Notes under the pieces: model-generated
Database searches by the model: none
Told to the model about the DNA's origin: nothing
The model's input: the letters and a program-made list of their open reading frames with translations, nothing else
Shown: in pieces, positions 6,251-13,357 of the stretch
Layout: each line of letters opens with the position of its first letter
How positions within the stretch are numbered: the stretch's first letter is position 1
Program-made: the position numbers and the translations under genes
Assembly (NCBI GenBank): GCA_002309675.1
Contig: DBXX01000065.1
Location: 1 to 15,305, forward strand
DNA from: Lachnospiraceae bacterium UBA1201
Lineage (GTDB): Bacteria > Bacillota > Clostridia > Lachnospirales > Lachnospiraceae
Length of the DNA: 15,305 nucleotides
Direction of reading: 5' to 3'

Positions 6251-9200
6251 ATGAATGAAAACAAGAAGAGGCGGCTTTTGTCGCTTTTGCTCGTCGTGCT
6301 CATGCTCGTTACGATACTTCCGTTGGAGGGCTTTTCGGAAGTAGTTGACGCAGCAGTGACCATCACGACACAACCGGCTGACAAGACGACCTTGCCGGGA
6401 ACGACCGCAACATTTACCATTGCGGCGACAGGAACAGGAACATTAAACTATCAATGGCAGTCACGAAAAGATTCATCCGCTGCCTGGTCGAACTCCGGCC
6501 AGAATGGCGCGAAGACAAAGACTCTTTCCGTAGCGACGTCCGCCGGATTAGACGGCTGGCAGTTCCGCTGCATCGTGACAGGTGAAGATGGACAGAACGC
6601 AACTTCGAGAGTTGCTACATTGAATATCAATATCCCGAAGATCACCACACAGCCGAAGAGCGTCTATGCAGAAGCAGGCACCACGGCGAAATTCACAGTG
6701 GCAGCAACGGGCACAGGAACTTTAAAATATCAGTGGCAGTCGCGGAAGGATTCTTCGGCGACTTGGTCCAGTTCCGGCCAAAACGGTGCGAAAACAAAGA
6801 CTCTTTCGGTAGCAACGACCGCCGGCTTAAACGGCTGGCAGTTCCGTTGTGTGGTGACCGATGGAAACGGAAATTCAAAAGTATCAGATGCAGCGACCTT
6901 GCTGGTGAAGACCGGGTTCGTTACGCAGCCGACGGATGTGAGCACAACAGCCGGAACGACCGCGACATTTTCCGTGTCTGCACTGGGATCGGGATCGCTT
7001 AGTTATCAGTGGTTGTCGCGGAAGGATTCTTCGGCGGCCTGGTCTGCTTCCGGCCAGAGCGGCGCGAAGACGAAGACCCTTTCGGTAGCGGCGACCGCCG
7101 GATTAAACGGCTGGCAGTTCCGTTGCATGGTGACGGATTCAAAAGGAACGAAGGCATATTCCGACATCGTAACGTTGAATATCGTGCCGAAGATCACGAC
7201 CCAGCCGAAGGATCTGAGCGTGACTGCCGGGGATACGGCGAAATTTACCGTAGCAGCAACAGGAACCGGAACGCTTAAGTATCAGTGGCAGTCCCGCAAA
7301 AATTCATCATCCGAGTGGTCGAATTCCGGTCAGAACGGTGCGAAGACGAAGACCCTTTCGGTAGCAACGACTGCAGGATTAAATGGTTGGCAGTTCCGTT
7401 GCGTTGTGACCGACACAAACGGACAGAAAGCATATTCAGACGTAGCGAAGGTGACCGTAAAGCCTGCGGAATCAAATTATGTAACGTATAAGCAGTTTGG
7501 CGCTAAGGGCGACGGTAAGACCAACGACTACGCGGCGATCGTGGCAACACATGCATATGCAAATGAACATAATCTGCCCGTAAAGGCGGATAAGGGTGCG
7601 GTTTACTATGTCGATAAGATGGATGCTTCAAATCCGAAGGGCGCCATCATCAAGACCAATACAGACTGGACCGGAGCAGAGTTTTTCATTGATGACTCAA
7701 AGCTTAAGGTCGAATCCTACTATTTTGACGATAAAGAAGTGATGCACGTTACCTTTCCTGCAGGATGGGACGGCGAGTGTTTCCTGTTTACGATCGAACC
7801 GAGCGTAGTCTATCCCAAGACATGGATCAATTACAGTACCTGGTGGAGAAAGAAAAACGGAAAATGGACATGGTACTATGATAAAGATAAGCAGGATGGC
7901 GACATCAAGATCTTACTCGGTCTGGACGCCACAGTAGGCACGTTCAGCAATGCACAGTATATTTCAAATCCGACGACGGTTTATAACATGAAAAATAAGA
8001 CGTTCTCGAAGGGGACGACACAGTTGGAAGGACCTTTCAACGAAAAGGCTCTGTATTCCCTGAGAACCGAATTCACCAAGAGATGGGGTAGATTTGGCTG
8101 GGAAGGATCGAATTCCAGTTGTATTCCTCAGGAAGAGTCCATCATCGTTGATAAGGACGGAAAAATCGATCCGCTGTCGACGATTCAATGGGATTGGAAT
8201 CAGATCACCGAGATCCAGAAAAGTTATATCGATGATAAGCAGCTCACGGTGAAGGGCGGAAAGTTTACTACGAAGGTCAATACGATGTGGTCCAGCGGAT
8301 ACATTTACCGCGGTATCTCGGTTCAGCGTTCCAACGTATTGCTCGAGGGAGTAGAACACTATCTGACCGGTGAAGAGGCAGAGTATACGAAGGACAGCTT
8401 CGGTTACAGTAGTCTTTTTAATAGAGATGATGTATTCCCGAGATATGGTGCTCCGTACCAGGGCTTCTTCCGTTTGGACCATTGTGCATATGTCACTTTG
8501 AAGGATTGCGTATTCTCGAACCGTCATCGTGTGTTCTATAAGTACAAACCTTCCACAAAAGAATGGAGAAATGACTCCTCTACAGCGTCGTATGATTTCT
8601 ATGCAGAATACTGTGTCGGCATTACGCTGGATGGATGTAAATCCTCAAAGACGATCGATTACGAGCCGGATTATGTAAAGGGCCTGCTCGGAATCGGTCC
8701 GAAGGTTGCACCGGTTTATGATGTGAACGACGATGGTATCGTCGGTATCTCGGACGACCTCAGATGGGGCGTTACCGGTACGAACTATTGCAAGAGCCTC
8801 GTTGTTCAGAACGGCTGTGAGATCAACCGTATCGACGCACATAAGGGAACCTTTGGCCTGAGTGTTACGGATTCAACTTTGGGTCATTATGGTGTAGCGG
8901 TCGTTGGTTTTGGCGATCTGAAGATCGAAAACTCTAAGATCTATTCGAAATATCTGGTGAACCTGAGAAGAGATTTCGGTAGCGCATGGTATGGCGATGT
9001 TGAGATCAACAACGTATACTGGAATATCGGAAATCAGTATTCACCGTCGATTATCTTCGCCAGCTATTTACCGGATAAGGGATATGGTTACGACACGATC
9101 GATTCCGGTAAAAAGTATCCGAATGGCGAACCGTATCTGTACTATAGCCAGCTACCGACGAACATTACGATCAGCAATCTTACGATCGATGCAAGAGACG

Positions 9201-9499
9201 TGACTAGCACGGCACTGTTTACGTCCGGATTGGCTGTCTATGAGAATCCGTTCCTTTCCTTACAAAAGGTTATGGACGATAAATTCCTGATGGATCAGAC
9301 GAAGTATACGTTCCCGCTGAAACCTACGGAAACCATTAATTTGAGCAATATAACTCTGATAAAGAGCCCGGCATTAGCCAAGGATTCATTTGATGCTTTT
9401 GTTCTGGTGAGAAAAGACACGAATTATCATACGGAGTACTTCTTTAACGATACAAAGATGAATAATATAAAGATCAACTTGATCACTAAGGCCAAATAA
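6251..9499 (+). CDS. Secreted protein: four Ig-like modules plus right-handed beta-helix (pectate-lyase-like) domain
   Basis: A 1082-residue exported protein. The signal peptide is basic (KKRR) followed by a hydrophobic core and a VVDAA cleavage region (about residues 31-35). Four bacterial Ig-like modules follow at about 36-129, 130-222, 223-313 and 314-404, each with YQW-SRK near the middle and GWQFRC near the end. From about residue 409 a beta-helix domain begins with FGAKGDGKTNDYAAI (416 onward), the hallmark of pectate-lyase-3, polygalacturonase-like and tailspike-like helices. An isolated Ca-loop-like stretch, DVNDDGIVGISD (824-835), lies within this domain. There is no LPXTG, S-layer homology or transmembrane anchor. 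The start ATG at 6251 has GGAGG about eight bases upstream. It probably binds or cleaves an extracellular glycan, but catalytic residues cannot be assigned. The next gene starts 17 nt downstream and shares the Ig array. Confidence 0.88.
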   Translation: MNENKKRRLLSLLLVVLMLVTILPLEGFSEVVDAAVTITTQPADKTTLPGTTATFTIAATGTGTLNYQWQSRKDSSAAWSNSGQNGAKTKTLSVATSAGLDGWQFRCIVTGEDGQNATSRVATLNINIPKITTQPKSVYAEAGTTAKFTVAATGTGTLKYQWQSRKDSSATWSSSGQNGAKTKTLSVATTAGLNGWQFRCVVTDGNGNSKVSDAATLLVKTGFVTQPTDVSTTAGTTATFSVSALGSGSLSYQWLSRKDSSAAWSASGQSGAKTKTLSVAATAGLNGWQFRCMVTDSKGTKAYSDIVTLNIVPKITTQPKDLSVTAGDTAKFTVAATGTGTLKYQWQSRKNSSSEWSNSGQNGAKTKTLSVATTAGLNGWQFRCVVTDTNGQKAYSDVAKVTVKPAESNYVTYKQFGAKGDGKTNDYAAIVATHAYANEHNLPVKADKGAVYYVDKMDASNPKGAIIKTNTDWTGAEFFIDDSKLKVESYYFDDKEVMHVTFPAGWDGECFLFTIEPSVVYPKTWINYSTWWRKKNGKWTWYYDKDKQDGDIKILLGLDATVGTFSNAQYISNPTTVYNMKNKTFSKGTTQLEGPFNEKALYSLRTEFTKRWGRFGWEGSNSSCIPQEESIIVDKDGKIDPLSTIQWDWNQITEIQKSYIDDKQLTVKGGKFTTKVNTMWSSGYIYRGISVQRSNVLLEGVEHYLTGEEAEYTKDSFGYSSLFNRDDVFPRYGAPYQGFFRLDHCAYVTLKDCVFSNRHRVFYKYKPSTKEWRNDSSTASYDFYAEYCVGITLDGCKSSKTIDYEPDYVKGLLGIGPKVAPVYDVNDDGIVGISDDLRWGVTGTNYCKSLVVQNGCEINRIDAHKGTFGLSVTDSTLGHYGVAVVGFGDLKIENSKIYSKYLVNLRRDFGSAWYGDVEINNVYWNIGNQYSPSIIFASYLPDKGYGYDTIDSGKKYPNGEPYLYYSQLPTNITISNLTIDARDVTSTALFTSGLAVYENPFLSLQKVMDDKFLMDQTKYTFPLKPTETINLSNITLIKSPALAKDSFDAFVLVRKDTNYHTEYFFNDTKMNNIKINLITKAK
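6356..7462 (+). repeat. Four-module Ig-like repeat array of the first secreted protein
   Basis: Four coding repeats of about 273-279 bp (codon starts near 6356, 6638, 6917 and 7190). Each encodes a TQP start, an A-F-V strand, YQW(Q/L)SRK, W-S-SGQ-GAKTKTLSVA and GWQFRC. All four have lysine in the AKTKTLSV segment, while the second protein has arginine or alanine there. Module 3 is distinctive, with YQWL and no KITTQP lead-in. The second module shares a 26-bp stretch (6821-6846) exactly with all four modules of the downstream gene. Confidence 0.9.
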
Positions 9500-9516
9500 A
9501 GGAAGGACAGGATCCC

Positions 9517-12500
9517 ATGAATAATAAGCGCAACAGGCTGTTTTCAGCCTTTCTCGCGGTGGTTCTGGCGCTTGTTTCGGTGGCAGGTCTCGGAAACGGG
9601 ACCTACGCCGCTGCGGCGACATTGGCCATCACAACACAACCGACGAATCAGACCGTTACGGTTGGAGATGTCGCGACATTTACCGTGACAGCAAGCGGAT
9701 CGGGAACGCTTACGTATCAGTGGCAGTCCCGCAAAGATAATGCTTCGAGCTGGTCGAATTCCGGCCAGAGCGGAGCGAAGACCCGGACGCTTTCGGTAGC
9801 GACGACCGCCGGCTTAAACGGCTGGCAGTTCCGCTGTATCGTAAAAGACGCGAACGGACAGAAAACAACAAATACAGCGGTGGTATATGTAGCACCGAAG
9901 ATCACCACCCAGCCGAAAAATGCTTATGCGAAGGCGGGCGCTACGGCACAGTTTACCATAGCGGCGACCGGTAATGGACCGTTTACGTATCAGTGGCAGT
10001 CACGCAAGGATGCTTCTTCGAGCTGGTCGAATTCGGGCCAGAGCGGAGCGAAGACCCGGACCCTCTCGGTAGCGGCGACCGCCGGCTTAAACGGCTGGCA
10101 GTTCCGCTGCGTTGTGACCGACGCAAACGGACAGAAGGCGTACTCGGACATCGCGAATATCCTGACGGCGACCGGTATCCTGACACAGCCGAAGGACACG
10201 AAGGTCGTGGCAGATTCTACGGCGAAATTTACCGTCGAAATGTGTGGTACCGGACCGTTCACGTATCAGTGGCTGTCCCGGAAGGATGCAACTGCAGACT
10301 GGGCGGGCTCGGGCCAGAGCGGAGCGAAGACCGCGACGCTGTCGGTAGCAGCGAGCGCCGGCTTAAACGGCTGGCAGTTCCGTTGCATCGTGACGGACGC
10401 GAGCGGAAAGAAATATGTCTCGGATGTGGCGACGTTGAACGTTGCACCGAAGATCACAACGCACCCGAAGGATCAGAGCGTGACTGCGGGAGCCACAGCA
10501 ACATTTACCGTTGCTGCGACCGGTATAGGCACACTTAAGTATCAGTGGCAGTCGCGGAAAGACTCTACACAGGCTTGGACGAACTCCGGCCAGAGCGGAG
10601 CGAAGACCGCGACCCTTTCGGTAGCGACAAGCGCCGGCTTAAACGGCTGGCAGTTCCGTGTCATCGTGACGGATGCGGCCGGACAGAAGACAACTTCGAA
10701 CGAAGCGACATTGACCGTTACGAGTTCCGGAGGACAGACATCTTCCACGGCGACTTACATGAACAGCAAGTTCACGAAGAATATGCCGCAGGCGACGATC
10801 GTTACTCCGGCAAATGCAACCGCTGAGGAGATCTATGCCGCAGGTCTGCTGCAGAAATATATCCAGGAGGAAGACGGTTACAAGCCGCAGATCGTTTCGG
10901 ATTCGACCGCTCAGAACGGTCGGTTTGAGATCTCCGTCGGTAAGACGAACCGCCCGCACGGAACGGCGAAATACAGTTCCAACGACAGTTATTCTATCAA
11001 ATCCTACACAAATGGTATTTCGATCACAGGCGTAGGTAAGCTGGGCCTGATGCACGGGGCAATGCGCTTCCTGGAGGCATTCGGCGGATATTACTACCTG
11101 TCTTGGAACGATCTGTATGTGACGAACCAGAGTCATTTCAAATATGAGACATCCGGCATCAGCATCGACTACGAGAGACCGTTCTTATTTACGGATATGG
11201 ATATTTGTTTCTCGAGCATCAATCCGAACGGCGATCTGACGGATCCTTATTACGGTAAGGGAAAACCGAGCGGCTATCAGCCGCCGCGCACCGGCCGCCT
11301 GTTCTCATTGGCATTTGGTTTGAATGGTTTCTACGCAGACACCTACTGCCTGCCGAAGACCGAAGCAGGTCGTGAGACATGGTTTCTCACCGCGAGCAAG
11401 AGCGCTCAGTATTCAGGCGGAACGCCGATCGACGGCCTCGCAGCCGGACAGGCGCACACGCTCACCGCGGAGTTCCTGCCTGCAAGCAAATATTTTGACA
11501 GCCATCCGGATTGGTATGCAGCCCATGTCTGGAATAATCGTGAAGAACTGCGTAAGCCGGACAGCGAAAGACAGCGTACGAAGAACCAGTTGTGTCCGTA
11601 TAAGTGCCTGCATGATCCGGAAGCATATGCGCTCATCTTGCAGCATTGTAAGGATATGATCGCGAACAGTTACGATCCGAACGCGCCGATCCAGATCATT
11701 TCCGTTTCGAAAAATGACGGTCCCGATCTGTGCATGTGCTCACTGTGTATGCAGGACCGCATGGCTCACGGAGACAGCTCAGGCATGCACGAGTCGATCG
11801 AGTACGTTCAGCTGATCAACCAGCTCTCAAAGGATCTGCATAAGAACGGAGCTTACCCGAACCTTTACATCGATACACTCGCTTACGAGTGGACCGTAGA
11901 GGCACCCGGCGACCTGAAGTGTGATGATCACGTAATCATTCGCTGGGCACCGATCCGCAGATGCTACGGTTGCTATCTGGATGCGACCTACACCACGATC
12001 GAGAACGGTAAAGAGGTTAAAAAGAAACACGTAACTAATCAGAAGTATTACGACGAACTGGTAAAATGGTCGAAATGTTGCGATCACCTGTGGATCTGGG
12101 ATTACAACACGAATTTCCTGACGACGGCGGGCCCGTACGCGAATGTTGACGTTATGCAGCATGATATCAAGCTGTATAAACAACTCGGCGTAGAAGGCAT
12201 CTACCTTCAGAGCAACGCGAGACACCTGGAATCCGACTCGGAGTTCGGTGATATCCGCAACTACATCGAAGGTCGCATGCTTCAGGATCCTACGAGGGAT
12301 TACGAGCAGGAACTGGCGTTCATCACAGACGCATTGTACGGCGCTGCCGGCAAGCACGTTCGTGAGTATATGAAGCATATGGAGCAGCAGGCGTCGAACC
12401 ATCATATGATCACGGCGCACAGAGACGATGTCAATATGTATGACCGTCCGCTCTATTCGACCTATGCCGGAGTACATTCGTGGGATGGCGGGGACCATGC

Positions 12501-12897
12501 TTACCGCATGCCCGACAGCGAGATCGGCATCTGTGAAGGCCTGTGGAAAGAGATCAATACGATCGCACAGACGCAGCCTGCGGATGTCCAGAAGCGCATC
12601 AAGAAGCTGGAATTCTCCTGGAGAATAGTGAAGTCCACGCTGAATGTGTACGAGTTCGATACTCCTTCGACCTATGCAGCTGAGAATGATAAACTCATCA
12701 AAGACATGAAGAACGCAGGAGTTACGTACTTCTCGACCATTAACGGTAAGCTTGTTTCGGATTGCACGTATACCGGAAACCATCCGGATAACTGGTACAA
12801 TTCTTCGGATAAGGTGATCGGTGCTTTCACGAGCACAAATCCGAACGCGACGCGTAAGCCTGCTATACCGAAGCAGCTGTTTGTATACTATAAGTAA
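9517..12897 (+). CDS. Secreted protein: four Ig-like modules plus GH67/GH20-like N-domain and DUF4838
   Basis: A 1126-residue exported protein. The signal peptide is MNNKRNR, a hydrophobic core, and an AXA-like cleavage site near TYAAAA (about 30-34). Four Ig-like modules lie at about 36-127, 128-219, 220-311 and 312-402. A linker (SSGGQTSSTA) leads to an alpha/beta domain of the kind that precedes GH20/GH67-like barrels (about 412-560: AEEIYAAGLLQKYIQEE, FEISVGKTNR, GLMHGAMRFLEAFGGYYYL). DUF4838 hallmarks follow: FLPASKYFDSHPDWYA (653-668), ISVSKND followed by C739-x-C741-x-x-C744, and LWIWDYNTNF (858-867). DUF4838 is regarded as related to glycoside hydrolases, so a glycan-cleaving role is likely, but substrate and catalytic acids are unknown. 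The ATG at 9517 has GGAAGGAC upstream and follows the beta-helix gene by 17 nt. A strong terminator lies 40 nt after the stop. Confidence 0.9.
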   Translation: MNNKRNRLFSAFLAVVLALVSVAGLGNGTYAAAATLAITTQPTNQTVTVGDVATFTVTASGSGTLTYQWQSRKDNASSWSNSGQSGAKTRTLSVATTAGLNGWQFRCIVKDANGQKTTNTAVVYVAPKITTQPKNAYAKAGATAQFTIAATGNGPFTYQWQSRKDASSSWSNSGQSGAKTRTLSVAATAGLNGWQFRCVVTDANGQKAYSDIANILTATGILTQPKDTKVVADSTAKFTVEMCGTGPFTYQWLSRKDATADWAGSGQSGAKTATLSVAASAGLNGWQFRCIVTDASGKKYVSDVATLNVAPKITTHPKDQSVTAGATATFTVAATGIGTLKYQWQSRKDSTQAWTNSGQSGAKTATLSVATSAGLNGWQFRVIVTDAAGQKTTSNEATLTVTSSGGQTSSTATYMNSKFTKNMPQATIVTPANATAEEIYAAGLLQKYIQEEDGYKPQIVSDSTAQNGRFEISVGKTNRPHGTAKYSSNDSYSIKSYTNGISITGVGKLGLMHGAMRFLEAFGGYYYLSWNDLYVTNQSHFKYETSGISIDYERPFLFTDMDICFSSINPNGDLTDPYYGKGKPSGYQPPRTGRLFSLAFGLNGFYADTYCLPKTEAGRETWFLTASKSAQYSGGTPIDGLAAGQAHTLTAEFLPASKYFDSHPDWYAAHVWNNREELRKPDSERQRTKNQLCPYKCLHDPEAYALILQHCKDMIANSYDPNAPIQIISVSKNDGPDLCMCSLCMQDRMAHGDSSGMHESIEYVQLINQLSKDLHKNGAYPNLYIDTLAYEWTVEAPGDLKCDDHVIIRWAPIRRCYGCYLDATYTTIENGKEVKKKHVTNQKYYDELVKWSKCCDHLWIWDYNTNFLTTAGPYANVDVMQHDIKLYKQLGVEGIYLQSNARHLESDSEFGDIRNYIEGRMLQDPTRDYEQELAFITDALYGAAGKHVREYMKHMEQQASNHHMITAHRDDVNMYDRPLYSTYAGVHSWDGGDHAYRMPDSEIGICEGLWKEINTIAQTQPADVQKRIKKLEFSWRIVKSTLNVYEFDTPSTYAAENDKLIKDMKNAGVTYFSTINGKLVSDCTYTGNHPDNWYNSSDKVIGAFTSTNPNATRKPAIPKQLFVYYK
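9622..10722 (+). repeat. Four-module Ig-like repeat array of the DUF4838 protein
   Basis: Four coding repeats of about 276 bp (lead-in codons near 9622, 9898, 10174 and 10450). A 26-bp stretch encoding AGLNGWQF is identical in all four (9808-9833, 10081-10106, 10357-10382, 10633-10658) and in one module of the upstream gene (6821-6846). Modules 1 and 2 read AKTRTLSV; modules 3 and 4 read AKTATLSV. Module 4 has Val (V382) where all others have the FRC cysteine, and module 3 has an extra cysteine (C243). The spacing is regular and coding, so this is not a CRISPR array. Confidence 0.9.
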
Positions 12898-12907
12898 TTG
12901 ATTTTCA

Positions 12908-12932
12908 TTCGGGCGGTGCATCCGTCCCGAAA
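12908..12932 (+). other. Hairpin between the DUF4838 gene and its terminator
   Basis: TTCGGG-CGG pairs with CCG-T-CCCGAA with one bulged base and a 5-nt loop, 11 bp after the stop codon. It has no T-run of its own and stands directly before the intrinsic terminator, perhaps as a 3' stabilising element. Confidence 0.45.
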
Positions 12933-12937
12933 TAAGG

Positions 12938-12974
12938 AGCAGGCCTCCGGGGAAACCCGGGGCCTGCTTTTTTT
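12938..12974 (+). terminator. Rho-independent terminator of the Ig-protein operon
   Basis: The arms AGCAGGC and GCCTGC extend through CTCCGGG and CCCGG around a GAAA tetraloop, giving a long GC-rich stem followed at once by seven T (12968-12974). This is a textbook intrinsic terminator and marks the end of the two-gene secreted-protein unit. Confidence 0.93.
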
Positions 12975-13175
12975 GCACGCGAACGGAAACCGGGGGCGTA
13001 TAAGTTTTGCGAGGAGGCGGTTTCACATGGAGTGAAGGCAGGGTATGGTAAATGCTGGGGTTACGGCCGACATCCTCCCGGGGAAGTCGCACAGAGTGTA
13101 AAAAGAGGTGCGATTTTCGTGCGGTTTTTCGTGCATTATCCGTCAATGAACAGTTTTTGGAGGGCGGTTTTAGAC
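12975..13175. other. Intergenic stretch with no recognised gene
   Basis: No frame here has a convincing start, ribosome site and length. The only GTG-started frame (13032-13250) runs across the promoter at 13176-13203 and looks spurious. A 12-nt imperfect tandem repeat containing TTTTCGTGC occurs at 13112-13123 and 13124-13135. A GAGGAGG at 13012-13018 precedes only a two-codon ATG-GAG-TGA frame at 13027. Nothing else is evident. Confidence 0.6.
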
Positions 13176-13203
13176 TTGACAAATGAAGGGGTTTTGGTAA
13201 AAT
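13176..13203 (+). promoter_or_regulatory. Sigma-A-type promoter of the cpaE/cpaF operon
   Basis: A consensus TTGACA (13176-13181) and TAAAAT (13198-13203) are separated by 16 bases. Transcription should begin near 13210, about 148 nt before the CpaE-like start codon. It is the only strong promoter between the terminator at 12974 and that gene. Confidence 0.7.
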
Positions 13204-13209
13204 GGAGGT

Positions 13210-13357
13210 GCGTCGGAAATGACCGGCGTATCCTAACAAATTTCCCATAGATAAATGATGCTGCCAGGTGCGGCGAGAACAGAATAAACTTGGATTTTAG
13301 CTTCCGGGGACGCTCCGGAGGCGGGGCTTTTGCACCCTTTTTCGGAAAGGAGACGAG
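13210..13357 (+). promoter_or_regulatory. 5' leader of the cpaE/cpaF operon with a hairpin
   Basis: The leader contains GCTTCCGG (13300-13307) pairing with CCGGAGGC (13315-13322) in an 8-bp stem with one G-U and a 7-nt loop. It is followed by GGGGCTTTTGCACCCTTTTT and then the ribosome site AAGGAG. Two weaker stems occur earlier: GTCGG/CCGGC near 13213-13228 and GCTGC/GCGGC near 13260-13275. No known riboswitch consensus is recognised. Confidence 0.35.

Noticed and set aside
9622..10722. Regular repeats with identical 26-bp cores, superficially CRISPR-like
   Set aside because: The period is about 276 bp, the repeats stay in frame and encode Ig-like modules; there are no short spacers and no cas genes.
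13012..13035. GAGGAGG followed by ATG at 13027
   Set aside because: The frame closes after two codons (ATG-GAG-TGA), so there is no gene to translate.
11827..13248. Long reverse-strand open frame (473 codons) opposite the end of the DUF4838 gene
   Set aside because: It lies antisense to a clearly coding gene, crosses the intrinsic terminator and the next promoter, and its product is Arg-rich with no recognisable domain.
13032..13250. GTG-started frame of 72 codons before the Tad operon
   Set aside because: It runs through the TTGACA/TAAAAT promoter, lacks a well-spaced ribosome site and resembles no known protein.
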